64,000 nt of DNA from CAWAMR01 sp963783095 (GCA_963783095.1 CAWAMR010000002.1:992001-1056000); one strand, 5' to 3'; counted from the first letter of the stretch, positions 52,014-62,666 are shown. Numbers and translations: made by a program. The notes: generated by a model not told the origin, from the sequence alone.

Positions 52014-54752
52014 TTGAAATCTCCCGCCCGGATGATTACCAGTTTCTTCGGATCGATGTACTTGCGAAAAGCGAGTTTGATCTGTTCAGGAGTGAGCGCC
52101 TCGATTCGTCGGTCCACTTCAACGATGTGGTAGAATCGCCGTCCCAACTGCAAATTGCTGACGATTTGTCCGGCGATCCCGGCATCGCCGGTTCGGCTAA
52201 CCTTCTGAGCTTCCAGATAAGCCTTCTTGGCGTCCTCCAGTTCCGACAGGGATGGACCGTTTTCCAGAAGCGCCTTGAGTTCCTCGGCAGCGGCCTTTTC
52301 AACGCGGTCGATGTTCACTGGGTTGGTGATGGCGTTGATGGTGAAACTCGCGTACTCGTCGCGGGGCGATGCGGAAAATCCCGATGTTGCTCCGTAGGAA
52401 AGTCCTTCCTTCTGCCGGATCCGATTGCCGAGTCGAGAGGACAGTGTGCTGCCGCCGAACATGAAGTTGCCGATGCGCAAGGCCGGGTAGTCGACATCAT
52501 CATCCTTGAGCGGGAAAACCAGGCCCGCGACAAAGCTCGCATTGGCCTTGTCGGGCGTCAGGATATTCTCTTTCACGGCCGGCAAATCCTTGGGTGCGGT
52601 GCGCGCAATGCGCTTCACCGGCACATCGGACTTCCAGTCTTTGAGGATCTCCTGCACCAGAGTCAGGGCCGATTTCGGATCGAAGTCGCCCACGATGGCC
52701 AGTTCGCCGGAGGCCGCCCCGAGTTGCTTGTCGTAGACCTCGGCGCACCTGGGCCAGAGTCACCGCGTCCAGACGTTGAAGATTTTCTTCCGGAGCCGGC
52801 ACATAGCGAATGTCGGATGGCGGGTACGGCGACAACAGGCGTGCCAACCGGTTGGATGCCAGCGCAGCGGGATCGGTCTTGCTTGCCTCTGCCCCCGCGC
52901 GAGCCCGGCGCTTCATCGCATCGAACTCAGCTGCCGGGAAGGCAGGCTCCCGTAGGATCTCTCCAAGCAGCTTGATCGCCGCAGGCAGCGTCGCGCGCTT
53001 GGCCTGGATCGAAAACGTCAACTGGCCCAACACTCCCCCGCCGCCCCCGCCGCCACGCCGGCCTCCGCCCCCGCCCGGGCCGGGTGCGATGCGAATGCCG
53101 AGTTTGTCGAGTTCTTCGCGCAGCGCTTGCCGGTCGTGCTTCTTGGTGCCGGCCATCATCAGTCCGGGCAACATTCCCGCGGCGATGGTTCGGCCGATCA
53201 GCGATTCTTCGTTGCCGTAATGGAGGGTTAGAAGCAGCGACACGGTTTCGCCGCGGTTCTTCTTGCTCAAAAGTCCAGCCTTGATGCCGCCGACGTCGGT
53301 AAACAGGGTGCGCGCGTCGAGGTTTTCCGGAGTCGGGTCGAAAGCTTCGCCGGCCTCGGTGACAGTTCCGCCCTTGTAATCCTTGACGATCGTATCCAGT
53401 GCCGGGGCCTGCGGAATGGCCAGACGTTGAGGCTGCGTATCGGGGATGTAGACGCCGGCCGTGCGGTTGTGCTTCTGGAAATAGGTCTTGGCGACGCGAT
53501 TGACATCGCCGGCAGTGACCGCTTGCAGACGATCGCGCTGAACGAACAGCAGCCGCCAGTCGCCCAGAGCCGATGCCGAACTGAGAGCCTGCGACATGGT
53601 CACACTGTCGGATTGCCGCGTTTCCGCAGCCCGCCGGCTGCGGACCTTGGCTTTATCGACCTCTTCTTGCGTGAACGGTTTGGCCGCCAGTTCTTCGATC
53701 GTTTTGAGCATGATTCCGCGAACCTCGTCGATTTGCGCCGGTTCGCATTGTGCGGAGGCAGTAAACAGTCCCGGATCGTGGTTGTTGTCGGAAAATGCGT
53801 TGGCGCTTGTGGCCTTCCCGGATTCGACGAGAGCCTTGTAGAGCCGGCCGTTGGGCTGCTGGGAGATGATGCCGGCCAGCAAGTTCAAAGGGGCCCAGTC
53901 CGGGTGGCCCGCTGCCGGAATGTGATAGGCCGCCGCGACGGCACCGACCCCGCCCACGCGCCGCAGGATGACGGAGCGCTCGCCGTCCTGGGCAGGTTCT
54001 TCCGTATAGGTATCGTCCAGCTTTCGAGTGGGTTTCGGCAGCGTGCCGAGATATTCCTGAACCAGTCCGAGCGCTTTCTTTTCCTCGAACTTGCCCGCGA
54101 CGATGAGCACGACATTATCGGGCTGGTAATATTTCCGGTAAAAGGCTTGCAGATTCTCGATGGGCACGCGCTCGATGTCGGAGCGGTTGCCGATGGTCGA
54201 TTTGCCGTAGTTGTGCCATTCGTAGGCGGCGCAGTGGATGCGCTGCATGAGAATGCCCTGCGGGCTGTTCTCGCCGCGCTCGAACTCGTTGCGAACGACG
54301 GTCATTTCCGAGACAAGGTCTTCGCGCTTGACAAAGCTGTGGACCAGCCGATCGGCTTCGATCCTGATGCCGAATTCGAGGTTCTCGTCGCTTGCGGGCA
54401 TGGTCTCGAAGTAGTTCGTGCGGTCGACGTTGGTGGTGCCGTTGAAGTTGGCTCCGTGATCGCGCAGGGCCTTGGGAACGTCGGGGAACGTGGGGGTCCC
54501 CTTGAAGACGAGATGTTCGAGCAGGTGGGCCATCCCGGTTTCGCCGTAGCCTTCGTGGCGCGAGCCGACGAGGACCGTCATGTTGACCGTGATGGTCGGC
54601 CGGGACATTTCGGGGAACAGGAGCACGCGCGCACCATTGGCCAGACGATATTCCGTCACGCCCTCGACAACGGCGATTTTCTTGGGGGCATCCTCGGCAC
54701 GTACCCAGGAAGCCGCTAATAAAATGACGAGCAGAGTAATCGAACGACGCAT
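52007..54752 (-). pseudogene. M16-family zinc peptidase, one frameshift
   Basis: Two-domain insulinase/pitrilysin relative, about 914 residues if joined. Signal peptide (LLVILLAASWVRA), then the inverted zinc motif HLLEH in GMAHLLEHLVFKG, with FNGTTNVDRTNYFE. A Gly/Arg-rich insert (residues about 570-590) lies at the start of the second domain. The frame breaks near 52744-52750: LAQVR continues in another frame as EVYDKQLGAASGELAIVGDF and runs to GDFKK. Start ATG 54752 has GGGAG upstream. The second domain would be the non-catalytic half. The stop TAG lies in the flanking repeat. Confidence 0.87.
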
Positions 54753-54894
54753 GCAATTCTCCCTTGATCGATGATCCACGAGATGATTCCTCGAAAGGTG
54801 TGAGCCGGTTTAACGAAGGAGAGGGTGATGGAAGTATATACAAGAACCCGGCAACGGTGAGGGCAACCTGGAGGGCCGGAAAGAGATGGAGAGC

Positions 54895-55150
54895 GAGCGA
54901 ACACTGATCCCCTCTCCCCCGGTCGCGTGTGTGGGATCGGTACTACCGATCCCACACACGCGACCGGGGGAGAGGGTTAGGGTGAGGGGGCAGAGCCTTC
55001 CACCATAAAAGACGCGCGTCCCGGAAGGTGGAAGGTTCACCCCTCACCCTCACCCTCTCCCCTGAGTACAGGGGAGAGGGAATTAGCGCTTGCTCGTTTT
55101 CCTTTGCGCTTGTGGGTAATAGTCAGACTCAGGGGAGAGGGTTAGGGTAG
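54895..55150. repeat. CCCTCTCCCC element cluster with a perfect 65-bp palindrome
   Basis: 54911-54942 and 54944-54975 are exact reverse complements around one base (core CGCGTGTGTGGGATCGGTA). The palindrome occupies the loop position of a CCTCTCCCC/GGGGAGAGG element. The rest repeats the CTTCCACCATAAAAGACGCG and TTAGCGCTTGCTCG blocks of the family, ending with a second CAGGGGAGAGGG. Confidence 0.85.
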
Positions 55151-55244
55151 GCTGATGAGTAGTTGGTCTTTTGCAAGAATTTTCTAGGAAAAGCACTGTC
55201 TAAATTGTTAATGGTGCTTGGCCCAATTCGTTGGCGAAGAAGCA

Positions 55245-55343
55245 AGATTATGATTATGATTATGATTAAAACCTGATCGACATCGATCGGAGTTGTTCTT
55301 TGCTGCCAATTCTATCCTCCTCGGGTGATCATAATCATAATCG
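55245..55343. repeat. GATTATGATT/AATCATAATC inverted repeat
   Basis: ATTATGATTATGATTATGAT on the left, ATCATAATCATAATCGAT on the right, 55-base spacer. Family of 9296 and 39552. It precedes the surface-protein gene. Confidence 0.85.
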
Positions 55344-55556
55344 ATTTGTTTGGGTCGTACCTCACCCCTTTCTTTGCTCAAATTGCCCCGTCATTCATAT
55401 GGAAAGCCGGCATCGCCGGGATTTTCTCTTGTTTCCAAAGTAGGGACTTGGTATTTGCACAACAGGGAGGAACCCCACTAACCTCAAGCGCCGGTGGAAT
55501 CGGCGGTGATGGAATGAACCATCTCCCGGTCTGACAGAATCGGAGGGCAGGAGGCC

Positions 55557-57434
55557 ATGAGTAACTTCATCGCTCGTTGGTTCGGCATTTCGAGTTCTTA
55601 CCGTAAAGCCGGCCAACCCAGGAAACGTACCCCATTTCAGCTGGTCCTCCTGGAGGATCGGACGGTGCCGGCAGTCTTTGAAGTAACTTCCCTGGCAGCC
55701 AGCGGCACAGGATCCTTGCAAGCAGCGATCGCCGGTGCCGCTTCGGGCGACACCATCGACTTTCAAGTTGCGGGAACCGTCAATCTCGGCAGCGTTCTGA
55801 GTATCAACAAGAACCTGACCATCACTGGTCTGGGTGCCGGCGAGGATACGATCAGCGGACAGGGAATCTGTCAGATCTTCAATGTCTCCACGGCAAACAC
55901 GTCGCTCACTCTGAATGGCTTGACCCTTGCGGACGGCCGAAGCGCCAACGACGGCGGGGCCGTCTATGCGCTCGCGGCCACCGACATGATCAGCGTGACC
56001 GATTGCACGATCACGGGAAGCACCGCGGTGGCCGGGGCCGGCGGCGGCATCTTTGCCGGAGGCGATGTGAGCATCACCGGCAGCATCATCTCCGACAACA
56101 CTGCGAAATCGACCGGTGGCGGCGTGAAGTCGATCGGGACCGTGACGGTCAGCGACAGCACGATTTCCGGAAACACCTGCGGAACCAACGGCGGCGGCAT
56201 CAATGCGGGCCTTGGCCTTTCGGTCACCGGCAGCACGATTTCGGGGAATACTGCCACGACCGGCGACGGCGGCGGCGTACTGACGGATGCCGGCGACAGC
56301 ATCATCAACAGCACCGTCGCCGACAATACCGCCAAATACGGCGGCGGGATATTCTTAAGCGGCACGAATGTGGGTACTACCCTTTCGGACAGCACCGTTG
56401 CGGACAATAAGGCAACCGCCACTGCCGGTACCGGGGCGGGGGGCATCTTCGTCAACGGCAGCGGCGACACGCTGTATCTGCGCAATTCCATTGTGGCCAA
56501 CGACACCGATGCCTCGGGGGCTGCACCCGATATTTCCAACAGCGCGAGCACCACCTCGGTGACGGCGACTGCCAATTACAGTCTGATCGGCAATACGACC
56601 GGCTCCAATGTGTCCGGCACTCACGATGTTGCCAATGTCGCCCCGAAGCTGGGGCCGTTGCAGAATAACGGCGGCAACGTCGAGACGATCGCGCTCTTGG
56701 CCAACAGTCCCGCGATCAACGCCGGCAGCAACAGCCTCGTTCCCAGCAGTATCACCACGGACGAGCGCGGTGCAGCGCGTATTCAGGGCGGCACCGTGGA
56801 TATCGGGGCGTTTGAAGTGCAGCCCATTTCCCAGACGGTCCTCAGCAGTTCCGCAAACCCGGGCCAGGTGGGTCAAAGCATCACTTTCAAGGCCACAGTT
56901 TCAACGACCAACGCCAATGGATATGTACCGAAAGGCTCAGTTACCTTCTTCGTCAATGGCGTCGCCGAGGGCACCCTGACTCTCAGTTCGGGCCACGCCG
57001 TCTATACCACGAGTTCGCTTCCGGGAGGCCAGCAGACCATTACCGCCGTCTTCAATCCCACGGACGGGTCCACGGCCAGCCAGACTGCGCTGACCCAGGC
57101 GGTCCAGACGCCGACGACCACCAGTTTGAGCAGTTCAACACCATCGGTTGAAGAAGGTCAGAGTCTGAGCTTCACGGCGACGGTTGTGGCCGGCGGCAGC
57201 CCGGTCACGGCGGGATCGGTCGATTTCTACGCCAATGGGGTCAGCATCGGTTCCGCTCTTTTGAATAGCGACGGCCAGGCGATACTGGCCACATCCGCGA
57301 CCTGGACCGGCAGCCCGACGATTGAAGTCGTCTTCATCCCGCCGAGCACTAACCCCACGGATCTAACGAGTAGTCAGACGTCTCTGAGTCAGATTCTCTC
57401 CGGGAGCTGGGTCTTTGCACGCCGAAGAACGTGA
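55557..57434 (+). CDS. Surface protein: right-handed beta-helix plus two Ig-like domains
   Basis: 625 residues. Instead of a classical signal peptide, the N-terminus has a basic stretch and LVLLEDRTVPAVF (residues about 29-41), a motif common at the start of large exported planctomycete proteins. Residues about 42-420 form a parallel beta-helix with repeated SGNT, GGGI and STISGNT rungs, ending in the IDIGAFE-like VDIGAFEVQ that closes such domains. Residues 425-615 are two BIG3-like Ig domains (GSVTFFVNGVAEGT; GSVDFYANGVSIGS). The end SWVFARRRT is abrupt, so the C-terminus may be truncated. The next gene begins only 17 bases later. Confidence 0.85.
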   Translation: MSNFIARWFGISSSYRKAGQPRKRTPFQLVLLEDRTVPAVFEVTSLAASGTGSLQAAIAGAASGDTIDFQVAGTVNLGSVLSINKNLTITGLGAGEDTISGQGICQIFNVSTANTSLTLNGLTLADGRSANDGGAVYALAATDMISVTDCTITGSTAVAGAGGGIFAGGDVSITGSIISDNTAKSTGGGVKSIGTVTVSDSTISGNTCGTNGGGINAGLGLSVTGSTISGNTATTGDGGGVLTDAGDSIINSTVADNTAKYGGGIFLSGTNVGTTLSDSTVADNKATATAGTGAGGIFVNGSGDTLYLRNSIVANDTDASGAAPDISNSASTTSVTATANYSLIGNTTGSNVSGTHDVANVAPKLGPLQNNGGNVETIALLANSPAINAGSNSLVPSSITTDERGAARIQGGTVDIGAFEVQPISQTVLSSSANPGQVGQSITFKATVSTTNANGYVPKGSVTFFVNGVAEGTLTLSSGHAVYTTSSLPGGQQTITAVFNPTDGSTASQTALTQAVQTPTTTSLSSSTPSVEEGQSLSFTATVVAGGSPVTAGSVDFYANGVSIGSALLNSDGQAILATSATWTGSPTIEVVFIPPSTNPTDLTSSQTSLSQILSGSWVFARRRT

Positions 57435-57450
57435 TGAGGGGAATGTCGCG

Positions 57451-57978
57451 ATGAAGCGATTGCTGTCCAGCACGATCGTACTTCTCCTCCTGGCCGTGCC
57501 CGCCTGCAAGTGGCTGCACAATCCTGTGGCGAATGACGAACCGCGAGAAAAAGGGCCGCATCCCGATATTCCGATCATTAGGCCGGGCATGACTCCTCAG
57601 GAAATTGAGGCGTTGATGGGCCGAGGCGTTATCGAAGAGGCACCGGGGTTAGGGAAGGGCCGTGCCATCGGCACCTATCGCGATATCAAAGTCGATTATC
57701 TCAACGACCGAGTTCTTTCGTGTTCCAGTCGACCATTGACGATTAGCGAACCGAACAAGGGACCGACGGTTCAACTGTATCTGCTCGAGAAAATCATGCG
57801 CTTGGGAATGACGCATCAGGAGGTCGAGGAGATCAACGGCCTGCCCGCGTTCGGAATCGAGAACAAACCGGGAACGATGGCGCTGGTTTATCCAAAGACG
57901 GGAATCGAGGTCGTTTATGTCAAAGACGCATTAAAGCGTTGGACGAAAATATACACCTTTGAGCGATATGGAAACTAA
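57451..57978 (+). CDS. Lipoprotein with two BamE/SmpA-like repeats
   Basis: 175 residues from ATG 57451. Signal peptide with lipobox LLLAVPAC (Cys17). Two similar motifs follow, RPGMTPQEIEALMGRG and RLGMTHQEVEEINGLP, as in SmpA/OmlA (BamE) domains, where a Gly-Met-Thr turn starts a helix. C-terminus ends ALKRWTKIYTFERYGN. Likely an envelope lipoprotein; a role with the preceding surface protein is only suggested by closeness. Followed by a GTGGTCA repeat up to the next, convergent gene. Confidence 0.72.
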   Translation: MKRLLSSTIVLLLLAVPACKWLHNPVANDEPREKGPHPDIPIIRPGMTPQEIEALMGRGVIEEAPGLGKGRAIGTYRDIKVDYLNDRVLSCSSRPLTISEPNKGPTVQLYLLEKIMRLGMTHQEVEEINGLPAFGIENKPGTMALVYPKTGIEVVYVKDALKRWTKIYTFERYGN

Positions 57979-57981
57979 TAG

Positions 57982-58122
57982 GAGTGGTCAGTGGTCAGTG
58001 GTCAGTAAATGCAAAGACCAAGAATAGTGGTTAGTGAACTGTGGTCAGTGGTCAGTATATCCAAAGACGAAGACCTTGGGGTATTGGTATTTACTGACCA
58101 CTGACCACTGACCACTGTTTTA
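57982..58122. repeat. GTGGTCA heptamer inverted repeat between convergent genes
   Basis: GGAGTGGTCAGTGGTCAGTG and a second, shorter arm pair inside; TTACTGACCACTGACCACTG on the right. It touches both stop codons; the TAAAACAGTGGTCAG junction on the minus strand equals the one after the ABC ATPase gene at 10710. Confidence 0.9.
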
Positions 58123-59550
58123 TAGTCTCGGCACACCGCCGCTGCCGACACCCGTGCCGCGAATCGGAATCCTGATCCGGCGTTGCAATGCATCCTTCGT
58201 TCTCAAGACGACATAGCTGGCGCGCGGCAAAGGACCAATGACCGAATTGGCAGGAATGGTCACCTTCAGTTCCCATTCCTTTCGGCCGTCGTTCTCACCC
58301 TTGGGGGTGAATTCGACTTTCAGATAGGCGGGTTGGGTTTCCTTGTCCAACAACTCCACATCCAGACCAGGCCGATCCGAATCAACGGATACCTTGGTGA
58401 CAGAATCGACATCCGCATCGAACGTCGACAAGGAAATGCGAAAGTTGTTCACGGCAATGCCCGATAGCCGAATATCGCCGGAAACGACTGCGGAAACCGG
58501 CACCTTGATCGGATTAGGATCTTCTTTATCCGCTATCACCAGGCGAAAATCCAGAGGACCAAGGTCAAGTTGATGTTCGCTCTTCTTGCCGTCTTTTTCG
58601 ATGGTTCTGCGCTCGTGAGCTGTCACGGTCGCGCGATAGGCCGACCGAATGAAGGCTGGTGCCTTGGTACCAAAGCGCATTGCCAGTTCCTGCCTTTGCT
58701 GGTCGGTCATGGGGACGGGCTTCGACCATTCCACGCATGCCGCTGCATCGCCGAGATTCTCAGATGTGATGCTCAGATCCATTTCCGATCGAGTTGCCGA
58801 CCAGCAGATAAACTCCACCGTGCCGGACTGGCCCGGCAAGATCGTGCCTAGCTGCACGTCGGCCGACTCGGTCTGAGGAACAAAAATGTGCAGTGCCGGG
58901 ACAACAGCAAATTGAGCGGTCAAGGTCGTTTTGAACGCCGTCTTGTTGGGCAACTGGCTGAGCAGGTAAGTCTCAAACTTCCGCTTTTCTTCACTGCCCG
59001 TCGGCGACCAGTGCATGCGCACGATCCCGAGCGCTGGTCCATCGCGAGGATCCGCTGCGGGCACTTGAAATCTTGGCTTCTCCAAATGCTTCATCTGGGG
59101 CGCATTGGTCAACGGCTGAAACGTGATCGCTGAATTGAGTTGGATGGCATTGGCAACGCCGAACAAGGCCCCGCCCGGGAACCCCAGGCATCCCTGGATT
59201 GCCGAGCCTTGCAGATGGTCATTCCAGGCCTTTTTGTTTATAAGTCCAAGTTCCGCACCGGTGCAAAAACAACTCGTCCCGGTAGCGGAAATGGTGACTT
59301 CCTCGGGATGTGGATTGCTAAACCAGTAATCGAAATGACCCTTTTCCCCACGCTCATAAACCGCGCGCGAGTATTCCAGCCCTTCGACTCCCGGCGCTGC
59401 CAGGATGTGCCGGAAGACCAGCGGCGCTCCCTCAACGGATGGCAGAGTCTGCTTGGAATCCGACTTTGTGTAGTTGGAGATGAAGGTAATGAAGCCCACC
59501 AACCCGATCACAGCCGCGATCGGCAAAACGACTTGGGTTATAGTCTTCAT
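58120..59550 (-). CDS. Membrane-anchored DUF1573-like protein
   Basis: 476 residues. N-terminal transmembrane helix (VVLPIAAVIGLVGFITFIS), then an extracytoplasmic part. HFDYWFSNPHPEEVTISATG followed by TSCFCTGAELG resembles the DUF1573 pattern, in which a beta-sandwich carries a C-x-C near a strand end. Later domains look like further Ig-type sandwiches (VDSDRPGLDVELLDKE, KVEFTPKGENDGRKEWELKV). Function unknown; typical of planctomycete envelope proteins. The stop is next to a GTGGTCA repeat. Confidence 0.7.
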   Translation of the reverse strand: MKTITQVVLPIAAVIGLVGFITFISNYTKSDSKQTLPSVEGAPLVFRHILAAPGVEGLEYSRAVYERGEKGHFDYWFSNPHPEEVTISATGTSCFCTGAELGLINKKAWNDHLQGSAIQGCLGFPGGALFGVANAIQLNSAITFQPLTNAPQMKHLEKPRFQVPAADPRDGPALGIVRMHWSPTGSEEKRKFETYLLSQLPNKTAFKTTLTAQFAVVPALHIFVPQTESADVQLGTILPGQSGTVEFICWSATRSEMDLSITSENLGDAAACVEWSKPVPMTDQQRQELAMRFGTKAPAFIRSAYRATVTAHERRTIEKDGKKSEHQLDLGPLDFRLVIADKEDPNPIKVPVSAVVSGDIRLSGIAVNNFRISLSTFDADVDSVTKVSVDSDRPGLDVELLDKETQPAYLKVEFTPKGENDGRKEWELKVTIPANSVIGPLPRASYVVLRTKDALQRRIRIPIRGTGVGSGGVPRL

Positions 59551-59714
59551 CGCTGCGCTCCAGTGTTCGGTTTTCGGTGTTCGTTCAACGCTCTATTCTT
59601 GGAATTACGTCTGCGACTCCGGTGCAGTTCAATGATCGTGGCATAGTTAGCACCCAAACACCAGACAGGCTGCGGCAAATTTTTCTGGCAAGAAGGCTAC
59701 CGATACCACCTGAG

Positions 59715-59852
59715 GACTATCCCCTCTCCCCTGTACTCAGGGGAGAGGGCCAGGGTGAGGGGAAAAGCCTCCCACCTTGAAAGACGCGTCTTGGAAGGTT
59801 GAAGGTTCGCCCCTCACCCTGGCCCTCTCCCCTGAGTACAGGGGAGAGGGAA
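59715..59852. repeat. CCCTCTCCCCTGTACTCAGG inverted repeat
   Basis: Arms CCCTCTCCCCTGTACTCAGG...GAGGGCCAGGGTGAGGGG and CCCCTCACCCTGGCCCTCTC...; inner part has AAAGACGCGTCTTGG. Same family as 50860 and 54895. It lies between the DUF1573-like gene and the M16 peptidase gene. Confidence 0.88.
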
Positions 59853-59909
59853 CAAGAGTCGCAACCTGCACCCTGCCAGAATAAATTGCCACGCTTTACC
59901 AAACATTAA

Positions 59910-62666
59910 TCAGGGCTTCTTCAATGCCTTACCATCCTTGTCTACTGCACCGACGGCGACCACAATCAGTTTATCGGGATCGAGATACTTCTTCGCCACT
60001 GCTTGCACTTCTTCCGGCGTCACCGCCGAGACTGCCTTGCGATAATCGTCCAGATAGTTAAATCCCAGGTGATAGCGTTCGATCGACAGGAGCATGCTCG
60101 CCACCTGGTCCGCCGTCGTGAGCCGAAACGCCAGGCTGCCCGTGAGATACTTCTTCGCGTCCTCGACTTCAATCTTCGAGGGCGTCTCTTCACGAATTCG
60201 TCGTATTTCTTTCAGGAAACCATCTTTTACCCATGTGAACTTGTCGGGATACGTTCCGATAAATCCCTCAAACGCGCCAGGCTCCTCGCCGGCGTGCGAA
60301 GCGATCGTGGCAGTGACAGTATAGGCCAGCCCCTGGCGATCTCGAAGCGTGGAGGAAAGTCGATCCGTAAAGCCCGGCCCGGTGCCGAGCACGTTATCCA
60401 TGACCAGCAGTTTGTAGTAATCCGGATTGTTGCGGGTAATGCCGATATGGCCGAGGTAAACGTGCAACTGGGCGGCCTCGGGATCGGTAATGATTTTCTG
60501 AGTAAACTTTTCCGGCATGGTCGGTTGAGCGGGAAGCGGGAAGTCTTTCTTGCGGGGCCGCCAGCCGGCCGTGCGCTTTTTGATGCCCTCGATCATTTTC
60601 TCGGCGTCGAAGTCGCCAACGACCGCCATGGCGGCGTCGTTGGGGACAAAGGTTAACGCGTGAAAAGACTGGCAATCCTTTCGGGTCAACTTGCGAACAT
60701 CGGCAACGGTTCCCAGCGCGGGCCGGGCATAGGGATGTTTGCCGTAGACCAGTTTCATGAATTCCTGGTTGGCTCGGGCATTGGGTTGTTTTTCCATCTC
60801 GCCGATTTCCGAGAGCAACTGGTTGCGTTTCGTTTCAAATTCATCGGCAGGAAAGGCGGGGCTCAGCAGGCACTCGAAGAGTAAATCGAGTCCAAGGTCG
60901 AGATCGGGGGTCAGCACCTTCAGGGAGCCGCCAGAAGAACTCAGATTCAGGTTTCCTCCCGTATCTTCGATGAGCTGAGCGATTTGCAGGCCCTTGTGTT
61001 TGTCGGTGCCGTCTTCGAGGAGCATCCCCATCAACGTGGCAACGCCCAGTTTGTCGGCAGGTTCGTGAAGGCGGACCTGGCGGATTTGCACATCCGCCAC
61101 GACCAGGGGCAGCCTATGGTTTTCGAGCAAGAGCAGTTTCAAGCCGTTGGGAAGGGTGATGCTTTTAGCATCCTTCAGCGCGAAACCCCCAGCGCCGGCA
61201 GCTTCAGCGTCCTTCAGTTGATGCCTGGATAATTGCCTCGACCTTGCGGCAGCGGCGAAGGCAAACCCGCCCGCGCCATTGTCCGGCAACAGTCGGCTTC
61301 CTTTGGCCGGCGGTTCGGGAATCGACCACACGACGACGCCCTTGGCATCCACGAAGTATTTCTTGGCGACGCGCTTCAAATCATCGTTGGTGATGGCGGA
61401 AATGCGCGGCAAATAGGTCTTCAGATAATCGAGATTGCTGTTGGCGGTCGCCGCGGCGATCGAATTGGCCAGCGCGTGAACGCTTTCGTGGTTAAAGATG
61501 TAGCCGGCCAGGAGGTTCCGCTTGGCCCGCTGCAATTCCGAGTCGGTGACGCCGTCCTTGGCGAGTTTGGCCAATTCCGCACCGATGATTGCCTCGACGC
61601 TCCCCAGATCGTTCTTCAATAACTCGGCACCGATGCTGAACCAGCCGGGATAACGTCCGGCCTGGTTCGATGTATCTACTGAAACCGCCAGTTTTTCACC
61701 TTCGACCAGCTTGCGATAGAGCCGGCTCGTTCGTCCGGTCGCCAGGATGGAAGACAACACGTCAAACGCATATTCATCGGCATCGCCGATGGTGACGGTA
61801 TTGAAGCCCATCAACAGCTTGGGAGTCTGAAATTTGGAGGCCATCTTCTTGCGGACGGTTTCCTTGCGAGGCTCCCGTTTCGGGACGGGCTTGCGTTCGG
61901 GGAGGTCCGATCGGGGAATCGGGCCAAAGAGCTTGGTGATCTCTGCCAGCGCTTCCTTTTCGTCGAAGCCGCCCACGACAATCAGTGAGGCGTTATTCGG
62001 GTGATACCAGCGATCGTAGTGCCGTTTGATGATCTCGGCGGTTGCGCCTTCGACGTGTTTGCGTTCGCCGATCACGGGATGTCCGTAGGGTGATCTGGCT
62101 CCGAAAAGAACCGGCAGGATCGCCTTGTATTCCAGATCCCAGGGTCGGTCTTCGTTGCGGTTCAATTCTTGGATGACCGCGCCTTTTTCCTGCTTGAATT
62201 CATGCCGGTCGTCGATGCGAATGTTCCGCATGCGATCGGCTTCGATCGAAAGCGCAGTCATCCAGCGGTCGGCCGCGAAGTCGAAGTGATAGACGGTCAT
62301 GTCTTCTGAAGTGTATGCGTTATTCGCGCCGCCGTTGCGCTGGGTGCTGCGATCGATATCGCCGGGGAAGAGCTTATCGGTACCCTTGAACATGAGATGT
62401 TCGAGATAGTGCGACAAGCCGGTTTGATCGAGTTCTTCGTCGCAGGAGCCGACCTTGTAGGCCACCATCGTGGTGACGACCGGCGCGCCTGGGATTGGCT
62501 TCAAGTAAACCTTGAGGCCGTTGCCAAGAGTCTCGACGCGGATGCCGTCGTAAAGCGAGGTTGCGGTCTTGAACAGATCGACATTAGATGCTTTGACGGG
62601 TTCTGCTGTCTGGGCCACGGACGACACTGCTGCGACGATCCAAAGCGCAAGAAACGGACAACGCAT
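59910..62666 (-). CDS. M16-family zinc peptidase (pitrilysin/insulinase type)
   Basis: 918 residues, intact. Signal peptide (LWIVAAVSSVAQTA). Catalytic first domain with HYLEH in GLSHYLEHLMFKGTDKL and the later Glu in ELNRNEDRPWDLEYKA. A second M16 domain follows from residue about 510 (ITLPNGLKLLLLENHRLPLV). The final part LDPDKLIVVAVGAVDKDGK is usual. Predicted periplasmic or surface peptidase. It is a paralogue of the frameshifted gene at 52007-54752, with the same two-domain plan. Confidence 0.92.
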   Translation of the reverse strand: MRCPFLALWIVAAVSSVAQTAEPVKASNVDLFKTATSLYDGIRVETLGNGLKVYLKPIPGAPVVTTMVAYKVGSCDEELDQTGLSHYLEHLMFKGTDKLFPGDIDRSTQRNGGANNAYTSEDMTVYHFDFAADRWMTALSIEADRMRNIRIDDRHEFKQEKGAVIQELNRNEDRPWDLEYKAILPVLFGARSPYGHPVIGERKHVEGATAEIIKRHYDRWYHPNNASLIVVGGFDEKEALAEITKLFGPIPRSDLPERKPVPKREPRKETVRKKMASKFQTPKLLMGFNTVTIGDADEYAFDVLSSILATGRTSRLYRKLVEGEKLAVSVDTSNQAGRYPGWFSIGAELLKNDLGSVEAIIGAELAKLAKDGVTDSELQRAKRNLLAGYIFNHESVHALANSIAAATANSNLDYLKTYLPRISAITNDDLKRVAKKYFVDAKGVVVWSIPEPPAKGSRLLPDNGAGGFAFAAAARSRQLSRHQLKDAEAAGAGGFALKDAKSITLPNGLKLLLLENHRLPLVVADVQIRQVRLHEPADKLGVATLMGMLLEDGTDKHKGLQIAQLIEDTGGNLNLSSSGGSLKVLTPDLDLGLDLLFECLLSPAFPADEFETKRNQLLSEIGEMEKQPNARANQEFMKLVYGKHPYARPALGTVADVRKLTRKDCQSFHALTFVPNDAAMAVVGDFDAEKMIEGIKKRTAGWRPRKKDFPLPAQPTMPEKFTQKIITDPEAAQLHVYLGHIGITRNNPDYYKLLVMDNVLGTGPGFTDRLSSTLRDRQGLAYTVTATIASHAGEEPGAFEGFIGTYPDKFTWVKDGFLKEIRRIREETPSKIEVEDAKKYLTGSLAFRLTTADQVASMLLSIERYHLGFNYLDDYRKAVSAVTPEEVQAVAKKYLDPDKLIVVAVGAVDKDGKALKKP

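Noticed and set aside
53427..54719. 430-residue plus-strand open frame opposite the M16 gene
   Set aside because: Antisense shadow of a well-supported peptidase gene; no motif and no ribosome site.
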